From assembly GCF_002860355.1 (NCBI RefSeq), contig NZ_NMWU01000021.1, positions 100,989 through 164,988 on the forward strand: a stretch of DNA of 64,000 bases, in the 5' to 3' direction. The DNA is from Bifidobacterium margollesii (GTDB lineage: Bacteria; Actinomycetota; Actinomycetes; Actinomycetales; Bifidobacteriaceae). The translations under genes and the position numbers were made by a program. Positions within the stretch are counted from its first letter, which is position 1, and each line of letters opens with the position of its first letter. This document shows positions 28,125-36,575 of this stretch, piece after piece. A model generated the notes under the pieces. It was given only the letters and a program-made list of their open reading frames with translations, made no database searches and had not been told where the DNA came from.

Positions 28125-30806
28125 TCACTCCGGACTCTTGAGCGCACCGACCATGTCGATCCGATCGAGGGACTTGTTCGTCGCCCGACTCACCAGCAGC
28201 GTGAACAGGAGCGCCAGAACCGCGGCCGCGGCATAGCAGTACCAGGCCACGTTCGGCACGATGTTCATGCCGGGCAGATCGAGCTGTGCGAGCAGGAAGC
28301 CCAGCAGCGCACGCCCACTGGGCAGACCGACGGCGATGCCGAGGACGCTGAGCAGCAGGATCTCCTTGTTCACGTAGCCGTGCACCTCCTTGCGCCGGAA
28401 TCCCAGCACCTTGATGGTGGCGAGTTCGCGCTCTCGCTCGGAGATGTTCGTGCTGGCGAGCGTGTAGAGCACCACCACGGCCAGGATGGCGGCCATGACC
28501 ACGATGAACCCGATCATCACGAAGAAGATCATGAAGCTCCTGGAGAAGTCGCGCTGCTGTCTGGCGACGCTCGTCACCGACAGGTATTCGTCCTGCCCGG
28601 CCAGATCGTCCGCGAATCCGATCTGGGCGTCGTCATCGCCGTCGACCCTGATGAGATCCGCGTTGAGGGACAGTCCGTCGCCGTCGGAGGAACCGTCGCC
28701 GAACGCCTTCTCATAGGCGTGTTCGGTCATCACGACGATGTTGCCGGTGTAGTACTGCGCCACCCCGGTGACGGCGATGCCGGCTTCGTCCATCAGGGAA
28801 TCCGTCAGATCCACGGAGTCGCCGTTCCGCACGGACAGGGTCTGCGCGGCGTTGACGGTCACGATGGCCGCGGGTTCGCCCGAGTCACCCGAATCCTTCG
28901 GACTGAGCGATTCGCCGTCCGCGGTGTGCAGGTCGAGGTAGCCGTCGAGCGATTCGCCGTCCGGCACGACCATGAGCTGCACGGTGAGCTTCTCGTTGGA
29001 GGCACCGTTTTGGGAGGACATCGTGGCGCTTTCCACATGCAGCGGCAGGGTGGATCGCACCCGGGAGTCCTCGTCGAGGCGCTTCTGCACCGTGTCATGG
29101 TCCGCGGGTTTCGTCACGGCCATGACGTCGTAGGTGGCCACTTCGCTGAACTGCCGCGGCATGAGCGTGAGCGCGGAGTTGCCCATGCCGAAGCCGGCGG
29201 TCATCAGTGCGGTGCAGCCGAGCACGCCGATGATCACCATGAACGCGCGGCTCTTGTAGCGGAACAGGTTGCGGGCGGTGACCTTGCCGAGGAACGACAG
29301 GTGGTTCCATACGAAGCCGATGCGTTGGAGCATGATGGTCCGGCCGGCCTTCGGCGCCTTCGGACGCATGAGTTCGGCGGGCTCGAGCCGCAGGGAGCCC
29401 GTGCATACGATCATCGCGCTGCCGGTGACGAGCACGAGGAACAGCAGGATGCCGCCGATGCCGATGGTCCAGTCGATGATGAGCGGATAGGTCGGTATGA
29501 CGTACAGCAGGTGCAGCATGCGTTTCGTGAACACGAACGGCAGACCGAGCAGACCGATGAGATCGCCGAGCACGCCGCCGGCGAGCACCGCGGACGCCGA
29601 ATAGACGAGGTATTTGAGCATCGTTTCATGGCGCGTGTAGCCGAGGGCCTTGTAGGTGCCGATGAGCTGACGGTCCTCCTCCACCATGCGGGTGACGGCG
29701 GTGAGGCTCACCAGCAGTGCGATGACGAGGAACAGGATCGGGAACAGTTTGCCGAGACGACTGATCATCTCGCTTTCCGTCTTCACGTCGGCGTAGCTGG
29801 TCAGCGCGCCGCGGTCGCGGATGATCCATTTCGCGCTCGGCATGTCGGCGAGCTTCTCGTCGAGTTTCTTCTGCGCTTCGGCGAGCTTGCCTTCGGCCTG
29901 CGCCTTCATCGGCAGGCCGTCCGGCATCGTCTCGACGAGTCTGCGCTGCTCGGCGAGCTTCTCCTCCGCCGGCTTGCGCACGGAATCCTTCACCTCATCG
30001 GTGCGCGACCGCTCACGATCGGCGCGGATGGTCTCGATGTTCCGCTGGGCGTCGGCGACGAGCGTCAGATAGTCGTCGTCGTAGGTGTTCAATGCGGCCG
30101 CGCCCTTCACGGTGACGACGGCCGATGTGTAGGGCGCGTCGGTATCGGAGACCGCGTCGCCGTCTACGAACAGCGGGTATACGGTCTTGGCGCCGGAGAC
30201 CAGGGCGAGCGGTCCGGAGGGGTTCACGATGTCGTTCGGGTCGATGACCGTGCCGACGATCGTGTAGTCGCCGTCTTCGAACACGTCGGCATCGGATGAC
30301 GTCGAACCGTCGGGAGAGAACGACAGGGCGTCTCCGAGATGCTTGCCGCTGGCGGTCAGGTACTGCTTCGTGACCGCGACCTCATGCGATCCGGACGGCA
30401 GGCGACCGTCGGTCAGATACGGCTCGTCGATATGGCGGCCGTCCAGCGTGGTGACGGTCGCGGACGCGCGATGCCCGTCGATTTTGGTGGTCACGCTCTG
30501 CGAGCGCAGTCCGGCCGCGTCGGCCACACCGTCCACGGTTCGCAGGGCGTTGATGTCGTCGTCGTCGAATCCGAGCGTGGAGACGATGCTGATGTCGTGC
30601 ATCGACGTGTCGTCGAAGAAATCGTCGAGTCCCGCTCGCAGGTCGTTGCCGATGGACGACAGGGCGCCCATCATCATCACGCCGACGGCGCAGATCACGG
30701 CGATTGCGGCGAACCGTTTGCCGTTGCCCGCGATCGCGCGCCATGCGTCCTTCCAGAGGGCGTCGTGGCCGCCTGTGCGGCGGGTGCGGGAGTGGGATTG
30801 CGTCAT
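28125..30806 (-). CDS. ABC transporter permease, FtsX/MacB type
   Basis: Large 893-residue membrane protein with two FtsX-like modules. TM1 is at about 30-50 (FAAIAVICAVGVMMMGALSS), an extracellular domain follows, and a Lys/Glu-rich helical stretch at about 255-325 looks like a coiled coil. The first FtsX core (SRLGKLFPILFLVIALLVSL, then GTYKALGYTRHE) is at about 345-480. A second extracellular domain follows, and the last three helices are at about 770-885 (ERELATIKVLGFRRKEV). The ATPase gene lies 13 bp upstream. Such pairs export peptides, lipids or antibiotics, or act in mechanotransmission. The substrate is unknown. Confidence 0.92.
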   Translation of the reverse strand: MTQSHSRTRRTGGHDALWKDAWRAIAGNGKRFAAIAVICAVGVMMMGALSSIGNDLRAGLDDFFDDTSMHDISIVSTLGFDDDDINALRTVDGVADAAGLRSQSVTTKIDGHRASATVTTLDGRHIDEPYLTDGRLPSGSHEVAVTKQYLTASGKHLGDALSFSPDGSTSSDADVFEDGDYTIVGTVIDPNDIVNPSGPLALVSGAKTVYPLFVDGDAVSDTDAPYTSAVVTVKGAAALNTYDDDYLTLVADAQRNIETIRADRERSRTDEVKDSVRKPAEEKLAEQRRLVETMPDGLPMKAQAEGKLAEAQKKLDEKLADMPSAKWIIRDRGALTSYADVKTESEMISRLGKLFPILFLVIALLVSLTAVTRMVEEDRQLIGTYKALGYTRHETMLKYLVYSASAVLAGGVLGDLIGLLGLPFVFTKRMLHLLYVIPTYPLIIDWTIGIGGILLFLVLVTGSAMIVCTGSLRLEPAELMRPKAPKAGRTIMLQRIGFVWNHLSFLGKVTARNLFRYKSRAFMVIIGVLGCTALMTAGFGMGNSALTLMPRQFSEVATYDVMAVTKPADHDTVQKRLDEDSRVRSTLPLHVESATMSSQNGASNEKLTVQLMVVPDGESLDGYLDLHTADGESLSPKDSGDSGEPAAIVTVNAAQTLSVRNGDSVDLTDSLMDEAGIAVTGVAQYYTGNIVVMTEHAYEKAFGDGSSDGDGLSLNADLIRVDGDDDAQIGFADDLAGQDEYLSVTSVARQQRDFSRSFMIFFVMIGFIVVMAAILAVVVLYTLASTNISERERELATIKVLGFRRKEVHGYVNKEILLLSVLGIAVGLPSGRALLGFLLAQLDLPGMNIVPNVAWYCYAAAAVLALLFTLLVSRATNKSLDRIDMVGALKSPE

Positions 30807-30819
30807 TGTCGTCCGTCAC

Positions 30820-31521
30820 CTACCATTCGATGTCGGCGATGGGCGTCGGATTCGGGTTGACGCTGATTTCCGTGACCTTGCCGGAGCGGAAACGGATCAG
30901 TCGGTCTCCCATCGGGGCGAGCGCGGAGTTGTGCGTGACCAAGGCCACGGTGATGCCGCGCTGGCGGCAGGAGTCCTGCAGCAGTTGGAGGATCTGCTTG
31001 CCGGTGTTGTAGTCGAGGGCGCCGGTGGGTTCGTCGCATAGGAGCAGCTTCGGGTTTTTGGCGAGCGCGCGTGCGATGGATACGCGCTGCTGTTCGCCGC
31101 CGGAGAGCTGTGCGGGGAAGTTGCCGAGCCGCTCCCCCAGTCCGACCTTCTCCAGGGTCTCGCGGGCGTCGAGGGCGTTGGGGCAGATCTGGCTGGCGAG
31201 TTCCACGTTTTCGAGGGCGGTGAGGTTCGGGACGAGGTTGTAGAACTGGAACACGAATCCCACGTCGAATCGGCGGTAGTCGGTGAGTTGGGCTTCGGTG
31301 GCCCGGGTGAGGTCGGTGCCGTCGAGCGTGACGCTGCCGGATGTGGCGCGGTCCATGCCTCCGAGGATGTTCAGCGCCGTGGATTTGCCGGCTCCTGATG
31401 CGCCGAGGATGACGGCGAGCTCGCCCTTCTCGATGTCGAAGGTGGCGTGGTCGAGCGCGCGGACGGCGGATTCGCCTTCGCCGTATTGGCGTACCACGTC
31501 GTGGAATTGCAGGAATGACAT
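30820..31521 (-). CDS. ABC transporter ATP-binding protein, LolD/MacB type
   Basis: ATPase partner of the FtsX-type permease just downstream. The 233 residues hold Walker [11 protein letters not shown] at about 36-45, Q-loop [18 protein letters not shown], signature [15 protein letters not shown], Walker [13 protein letters not shown] and the H-loop VTHN. The ATG has AAAGGGG upstream. The promoter region to the right contains a low-GC dyad (31600-31628). Confidence 0.95.
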   Translation of the reverse strand: MSFLQFHDVVRQYGEGESAVRALDHATFDIEKGELAVILGASGAGKSTALNILGGMDRATSGSVTLDGTDLTRATEAQLTDYRRFDVGFVFQFYNLVPNLTALENVELASQICPNALDARETLEKVGLGERLGNFPAQLSGGEQQRVSIARALAKNPKLLLCDEPTGALDYNTGKQILQLLQDSCRQRGITVALVTHNSALAPMGDRLIRFRSGKVTEISVNPNPTPIADIEW

Positions 31522-31599
31522 GTGGATCCCCTTTCGGTCGCCGCCGGTTCAGGGCGGCGTCGTGATGCATGGCTTCGTCTGTCCGCCATACCGAAGTAC

Positions 31600-31628
31600 A
31601 TTTTATTAAACATTATGTCGAATAAAAT
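31600..31628. promoter_or_regulatory. AT-rich dyad upstream of the ABC transporter
   Basis: ATTTTATT (31600-31607) and AATAAAAT (31621-31628) form an 8-bp inverted repeat around AACATTATGTCG, in a very AT-rich island in otherwise GC-rich DNA, 80-110 bp before the ATPase start. It is probably the promoter/operator of the transporter. No partner regulator is adjacent. Confidence 0.5.
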
Positions 31629-31788
31629 CGACACTATCGTGCGGTGCGTGCGGTTTTGCGGACCGTAGGTTCGCTGTCCGCGCCCCTGGGCCCGCCGCGC
31701 CGATCGGCTGAGCCGGGATGCGTGATGCACGGGAGCGGCGGAGTAGATTGGTCTGTACGTCAACGTCATACCGAACGGAGGAGGGGCC

Positions 31789-32373
31789 ATGTCATCGGTT
31801 ATCGTCATGTTCTCGCGCGCCGACGAGAACTACGAGGTCGGCTACGTCTACGAGGGCAACACGGCGAAGGTGGCGGACGCCATCGCCGAAACCACCGGCG
31901 CGCCCATCATCGAGATCCGGCCGGAGATCCCCTATCCGCCGACCTACAGCGACACCGTGGACCGGGTCAAGGAGGAGATGGCCGAAGGCGCGAAGGCGAA
32001 GATCGTCGTCGGATTCGCCGGCGGGAACGTCGAGGACGGACATCAGGATGGTTCGACCTCCGGCGCCGCTGCGGAATCGGACGTCGACGCCGCGTTCGAC
32101 GCCGCGGACACGGTGTATCTCGGCTACCCCATCTGGTGCGGCGAGATGCCGTTGGAGGTCGAGACGTTCATCACCGGCCACGACTGGCACGGCAAGACCA
32201 TCCTGCCGTTCATCACCCACGGCGGCAGCGGTTTCGCGGAGACGCCGGCACGCCTCGTCATGCTGACCGGAGCGACCGTGCTGCCGGGCCTGGCGATCCT
32301 CGGCACCGACGCGCAATGCCGCCCCGACGCCGTCGAACGCGCCGTGGCCGACTGGCTGGGTCAAGCGCGCTAG
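31789..32373 (+). CDS. Flavodoxin family protein
   Basis: FMN-binding flavodoxin-like protein of 194 residues. The phosphate-binding loop is YEGNTAKVADAIAE at about 20-33. YLGYPIWCGEMPLEVETFI is the conserved isoalloxazine-contacting loop, followed by LPFITHGGSGFAET. It resembles the stand-alone flavodoxins (Flavodoxin_4 group) that reduce quinones or serve as electron carriers. GGAGGAGGGG lies upstream of the ATG. It is divergent from the ABC transporter. Confidence 0.88.
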   Translation: MSSVIVMFSRADENYEVGYVYEGNTAKVADAIAETTGAPIIEIRPEIPYPPTYSDTVDRVKEEMAEGAKAKIVVGFAGGNVEDGHQDGSTSGAAAESDVDAAFDAADTVYLGYPIWCGEMPLEVETFITGHDWHGKTILPFITHGGSGFAETPARLVMLTGATVLPGLAILGTDAQCRPDAVERAVADWLGQAR

Positions 32374-32420
32374 ACGCGCCGGCAACCGATCGGCGGCCTC
32401 TCCGCCAAAGCATCGTGCCG

Positions 32421-33113
32421 TCACCGTGGATGCGACTTGTAATTCGTCGCCTGCGCCATCACCCTGTCGAACACTTCCTCATTCCATTCCGGCGGATAAC
32501 CGTTTTTGTAGAGCAAAACGGTCAAATCCATGTCCAGTTCGCTTTTGATGTCGTCACGTACCTTGACCAGGATGTCGTAGAACGCTTTTTCCTCATAGGT
32601 AAGACCAAGCGACTCGAACGACTGCCTGTCCTTGTCGAGATCCTTCAACAGATCAAGCGGCTGATCGGACAAATCGTTGACGAAGTCGGAAACCGTGTCG
32701 CTGACGAACTGCAGATTGTCGCGAGTGTTATAGGCATCCACGATCTTCTGGAGGCGTTCGTCAAACTCCACGGCCTTGACATTATTGGTCCGCTTGTAGT
32801 CGCGTATGCTCCGCTGCGACAGTTTGAGCAGGGCGTTGAACTTAGTGATAGGCAGTTTGATCTTCGCGAGGTTCTGGGCGAATTCCTCGCTGAAGATATT
32901 GCCGCCATCGGGCAACTGTTGGGCAATCACCACGTTTTCGACTCCGGTACAGGAGATCACCTGTCTGACCATGTCCTCGACCACGGCGTTCATGGTGCCG
33001 GCGTCAGGCGCATCACCGATTGTCTGCTTGTGGGTGACGGAGCGAATTGCAAGATGGAACTGTACGGTCGCCGTTTCCGTATCCGTCAGTTCACCGGACG
33101 GCGCGCAGTTCAC
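32421..33113 (-). pseudogene. C-terminal fragment of a type I restriction subunit HsdR
   Basis: The 230-codon frame matches only the last helical part of HsdR. VQFHLAIRSVTHKQTIGDAP, then MNAVVEDMVRQVISCTGVENV, GLTYEEKAFYDILVKVRDDI and the terminal YKNGYPPEWNEEVFDRVMAQ are the C-terminal features. The nuclease and motor domains are missing. A stop lies two codons before the GTG, and no HsdM or HsdS is nearby. It is therefore a relic of a lost restriction-modification locus rather than a working enzyme. Confidence 0.8.
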
Positions 33114-33254
33114 TTCCTAGCCATGCTCCCCCATATTTTTCCTGTCCGTCTTCTTGTGCGTCCGATTTGGGCCAACAGATAATTCTAAAAGACGCCGACG
33201 ATATGGCACCCGGAACCGGAAGGGAATACGCCGTCGGCCGTACCGCACATCGTT

Positions 33255-33590
33255 TCAGGACAAGTGACGGGGCAGATCGCGTCTCGCGTAGACGACCCTC
33301 GCAACGGTAACGGTTGCGGCCTGCTCGTCAACCCAATAGAAGACCCCGTAATTGCCGACCATGACCCGGCGATACTCATGACGAAGAGGACGAATCGGCA
33401 TGTAGGAGGGATGCGAATACGGGAATTCGGCCAGATTCTCGATTGCCGCATTCAGTCCCGACATGAGATCTTCGGCCGCATGAGGACTATGCAGTTCGCC
33501 TGCGATATATGAAACCGCACCGCTCATGTCACCCACGGCCTTGGGGAGAATCTCGACCTTATATGCGGCCCTACGCACGCGACGCACCAT
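33255..33590 (-). CDS. Type II toxin of the RelE/ParE family
   Basis: Small basic 111-residue protein with the RelE/ParE fold signature: YKVEILPKAVGDMSGAVSYI at the N terminus, L..AIE.LAEFPYSHP in the middle, and HEYRRVMVGNYGVFYWVDEQ with VTVARVVYARRDL at the end. It should either cut mRNA on the ribosome (RelE-like) or poison gyrase (ParE-like); the sequence does not decide. The ATG at 33590 overlaps the antitoxin end by 20 bp, typical of a coupled toxin-antitoxin pair. Confidence 0.88.
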   Translation of the reverse strand: MVRRVRRAAYKVEILPKAVGDMSGAVSYIAGELHSPHAAEDLMSGLNAAIENLAEFPYSHPSYMPIRPLRHEYRRVMVGNYGVFYWVDEQAATVTVARVVYARRDLPRHLS

Positions 33591-33855
33591 CGATCGCGGC
33601 ACGCATGGCGGCCAATGCCTCCTTCGGGCTGAACCGGGTTCCCGTGGCCTCGGCCTCACGCTCCCCCTCCAGCAGCATGTCGTACACATGACTGTCGAGA
33701 CGAAGACTCTCGTACGCCTCCATGCTAAGCACCACCATGTCTCCGAACCCGTTCTTCGTAAGGAATACAGGTTCGCCCGTCTCATGCACGATGCGGGACA
33801 CATCCGCGAAATTGTTGCGAAGATCCGACACAGGACGAATTGTTGTATTGGCCAC
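33571..33855 (-). CDS. Phd/YefM-type antitoxin
   Basis: Antitoxin of 94 residues that should bind the RelE/ParE-like toxin and repress the operon. It has the Phd/YefM N-terminal DNA-binding pattern IRPVSDLRNNFADVSRIVHE, then TGEPVFLTKNGFGDMVVLSM and an acidic helical tail. The start is GTG at 33855, chosen for GGAGG 8 bases upstream. A longer frame to ATG 33915 would read through the operator palindrome. It comes first in the operon. Confidence 0.9.
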   Translation of the reverse strand: MANTTIRPVSDLRNNFADVSRIVHETGEPVFLTKNGFGDMVVLSMEAYESLRLDSHVYDMLLEGEREAEATGTRFSPKEALAAMRAAIDGASRA

Positions 33856-33870
33856 GATAACCACCTCCAA

Positions 33871-33904
33871 TCCAGAATTTAGCATGATTATGCTAAATTC
33901 TGGA
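33871..33904. promoter_or_regulatory. Operator palindrome of the Phd/RelE pair
   Basis: TCCAGAATTTAGCAT (33871-33885) and ATGCTAAATTCTGGA (33890-33904) are perfect 15-bp arms around GATT, 15-49 bp before the antitoxin start. This is the expected place for conditional autorepression by antitoxin and toxin. Confidence 0.88.
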
Positions 33905-34075
33905 ATCACAATCATCGATGCCGTCGTCTCGCCTGATATGACCGATCACCCGATATCACCGCCTCGCCGCCTGCGGCAGAAGAGCACGGACATGACGAAG
34001 CCGACGGCCGCAAGCGCGATCATCGCCGTCCGGAACAGGCTCGTTTCTCAGTGCGGATTGTAGTATGAGACCCAT

Positions 34076-35452
34076 TCACGCCGCAGGCCGCGTTTCCCGC
34101 CGTGACAGCATGCCCACGTACCAGGCTGCGGGCAGCGTGAGCAGGCCGCCGGCGATGAACACCCATGAGATCGGGATCACGTCGGCGAGCGGCGCGAACA
34201 CCAGCATGCCGAGCGGCATCGCGAACGTGGCGAACGTGGTGTCGAGGCCGAACACGCGGCCGGTCATCAATTCGTCGGATTCGGATTGCATGATCGTGCG
34301 CATCGGGCCGACACACGCCGCGGCGGCCACGCCGGTCAGCAGGTCGGCGACGAGATACGCGAGCAGATTCGGCGCGACGCCCAGTCCGACGACCGTGACG
34401 CCGACCATTGCTATGCCGAACGCCGCCATGCGCATCTGCGCGCGACTGCTTCGCAGAAGCTTCGCCCCGAACACGGACATGAGCGCGCCGCCGAGCAGCA
34501 TGCCGAAGCTCAGGCCGAGTTCGTTGGCGGCGAGCTTGTCGGACGCGGTGGTGAGGTTCACGAATCCCAGATTCAGGTCGATGCCCTCGTATTCCCGGGT
34601 CATGAGCAGCAGTGTCAGGTTCATGGGGGCGACGGCCATGAAGCATACGAGCGCGTCGCCCAGGATCACGCCCCGCAGGTACGGATGCCCCATCGCGTAG
34701 ACGAATCCGTCCCTCAGGTCGACGAGAGTGCCGCGGATGGAGACCGCGAACGTGCGCGATCCGACGGACTCCTTAGACCGATCGGACACGGCCTGCTTCC
34801 GCGCTTTCTCCGGAACGCGGATCAATGCGACGAAGCCGACACCGATGACCGCCGTGGTCACGTCGACGAGCAGAATCGCCCACAGGGGGATTAGGTTGAC
34901 GAGTACGGCGGCGATCGCCGGGGCGACGATCATGTTCGCCGAGTTGATGACGCCGTAGACCGAGTTGACACGCAGCAGCTTGTCGGACGGCGTCACGTCG
35001 GGGATGAACGATTGGACCGCGGGCATCTGCACGCCGCCGCCCGAGGAACGGATGAACAGCACCACGAAGATCACCGTCAGGTTCGCCCAACCGACGGCGA
35101 AGCTCACCGACAGCGCGATGGTGACGGCCGCGATGATGAGATCGGGCAGCATGATGAGCGTCTTGCGGTTGTACCGGTCGGCCATGGAACCGCCGAAGAT
35201 GGAGACGACGCCCTGCGGCATCACGCCGAACAGCGTGGCCAGCAGCATGGCCCATCCTGTCTTCCATTCCAATGCGATCCACCACCATATGGCGTATTGG
35301 ACGATGCTGGAGCCGAGCAGCGAGAACGCCTGGCCGGCGAGCAGCAGCGCGACGCGGCGCATCCAGTCCTTCTCGTTGGGGTCCGGCGCGACCGTCGTTC
35401 GGTTTTCCGGCCGCTCGCAGGCGTTGATGTTCATGGACGTGTTGGTGGTCAT
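34076..35452 (-). CDS. MFS transporter, macrolide-efflux-like
   Basis: Drug:H+ antiporter of the MFS_3 (MefA-like) group, 458 residues with about twelve transmembrane helices. Recognisable parts are LLLAGQAFSLLGSSIVQYAI in TM1, the TM2-3 loop motif GGSMADRYNRKTLIMLPDL and FIPDVTPSDKLLRVNSVYGV. The central loop and TM7-12 follow. The ATG at 35452 is the first plausible start, but no strong ribosome binding site is at normal distance (AAGGA lies 16 bases upstream). The 5' leader is unusually structured, suggesting conditional translation. The substrate is inferred only from the family. Confidence 0.88.
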   Translation of the reverse strand: MTTNTSMNINACERPENRTTVAPDPNEKDWMRRVALLLAGQAFSLLGSSIVQYAIWWWIALEWKTGWAMLLATLFGVMPQGVVSIFGGSMADRYNRKTLIMLPDLIIAAVTIALSVSFAVGWANLTVIFVVLFIRSSGGGVQMPAVQSFIPDVTPSDKLLRVNSVYGVINSANMIVAPAIAAVLVNLIPLWAILLVDVTTAVIGVGFVALIRVPEKARKQAVSDRSKESVGSRTFAVSIRGTLVDLRDGFVYAMGHPYLRGVILGDALVCFMAVAPMNLTLLLMTREYEGIDLNLGFVNLTTASDKLAANELGLSFGMLLGGALMSVFGAKLLRSSRAQMRMAAFGIAMVGVTVVGLGVAPNLLAYLVADLLTGVAAAACVGPMRTIMQSESDELMTGRVFGLDTTFATFAMPLGMLVFAPLADVIPISWVFIAGGLLTLPAAWYVGMLSRRETRPAA

Positions 35453-35493
35453 ACCTGTGTTCTTGCTTTCCTTGATCACAGACGCGGATCCGG

Positions 35494-35700
35494 TTCCCGC
35501 GGGAACAAGGGAACAAGAGAGAACGGGACGGGAGATTCCCTCCCGATACGGACGACGCGACTGTCTGACGGATCGATGAATGACTGCGGTTCGCCCGGAG
35601 CGCCTTGGGGATGGTTCGCCCAAGGTCCGGGACCGGGATGCATACGGGTTTCAGTACCCGGATCTCAGCGCCCGAATCTACCCGGCAGACCACCGGTCTG
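35494..35700 (-). promoter_or_regulatory. Structured leader of the MFS pump gene
   Basis: This 379-bp gap (35453-35831) holds a chain of dyads: GTTCCCG/CGGGAAC (35494-35507), CGGGAG/CTCCCG (35529-35545), CCTTGGG/CCCAAGG (35603-35625), GGTCC/GGACC (35624-35634, overlapping the previous stem), CGGGT/ACCCG (35645-35660) and CAGACC/GGTCTG (35686-35700). Overlapping stems allow alternative folds, as in attenuation leaders. No gene is supported here. Confidence 0.45.
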
Positions 35701-35831
35701 CGGGCACACGGTCATCATGAAAGCACACATGGCGGTTCATACTAGCCGAACACGACGACGCGGTCGATGACGGCACTCGGTAGCGGTAGATTGGATGACG
35801 TATCAAGCAGATCAAGGCAGGGAGGCATAGG

Positions 35832-36572
35832 ATGAAGTATTTCACCACCGACACGCATTTCGGACATCCGCTGGTCAGCGTATTGCGCGGCTTCACCACC
35901 TTCGATCCCGACCGCACCCACTACGGCGAGATACTCGCCGCCCACGGCCGAAAAGCGGCCGAGGACTGGGCGAAGGGCGTCGTGACCGATGATTCCCGAC
36001 TCAGCTTCCGCAAGGCTGCGGACACGGACGCGCACGACGAGGCGATCATCGCGAACATCAACCGCATGGTCGACGAGGAGGATGAGCTGTGGATTCTGGG
36101 AGACATCGGATTCCGCACGTCCGTCAAGCATCTGAAGGACTGTCTGAGGCGCTTGCGGTGCCGGCACCTGCACGCGATCATCGGCAACCATGACGACTGG
36201 TGGCTGGACAACAGGCCGACCCGCAACCTGTTCGAATCGATCGAGCCGAACGGCGAGGTCGCACTCAGGGGTCTTGACTCCTCACGGCCGGACACGACGG
36301 AGCCAGTGCATCTTTCGCACTTTCCGTATCGCGAGGATCTCGCCTTCGGCTGGCCGGACGACGCCGTGCGCTTCCACGATCAGGCATTGCCGTTCGACGG
36401 ATCCCATCGGCTTCTATACGGGCACACGCATCAGCTTTCCCCCGAGGGTGCACGCCCCGAAGCACTCAACGTGGGCCTCGACGCTTGGGATCTCGAACCG
36501 GTGAGCGAGGCACGCGTCGCCGCATGGTTCCACGACCATGCACAGGGTTCGGGAGCGGAAAGGGACCGGTGA
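35832..36572 (+). CDS. Metallophosphoesterase paired with an RNA kinase-ligase
   Basis: Calcineurin-like phosphoesterase of 246 residues with every metal motif: DTHFGH at 7-12, GDIG at 90-93, GNHDD at 118-122, HLSHFPY at 160-166 and GHTH at 197-200. A two-metal centre is expected, and the protein is cytosolic with no signal peptide. The kinase-ligase gene begins 3 bp after its stop, so the two are surely cotranscribed. In clostridial Pnkp a phosphoesterase domain of this superfamily removes 2',3'-phosphates before ligation. By that analogy (inference) this enzyme heals RNA 3' ends. GGGAGG precedes the ATG. Confidence 0.9.
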   Translation: MKYFTTDTHFGHPLVSVLRGFTTFDPDRTHYGEILAAHGRKAAEDWAKGVVTDDSRLSFRKAADTDAHDEAIIANINRMVDEEDELWILGDIGFRTSVKHLKDCLRRLRCRHLHAIIGNHDDWWLDNRPTRNLFESIEPNGEVALRGLDSSRPDTTEPVHLSHFPYREDLAFGWPDDAVRFHDQALPFDGSHRLLYGHTHQLSPEGARPEALNVGLDAWDLEPVSEARVAAWFHDHAQGSGAERDR

Positions 36573-36575
36573 CCC

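Noticed and set aside
28380-30299. Very long plus-strand open frame antisense to the ABC permease
   Set aside because: It is made of His/Arg/Asp-rich low-information sequence typical of the complement of a GC-rich gene, has no start signals and lies fully inside a clear FtsX-type permease gene.
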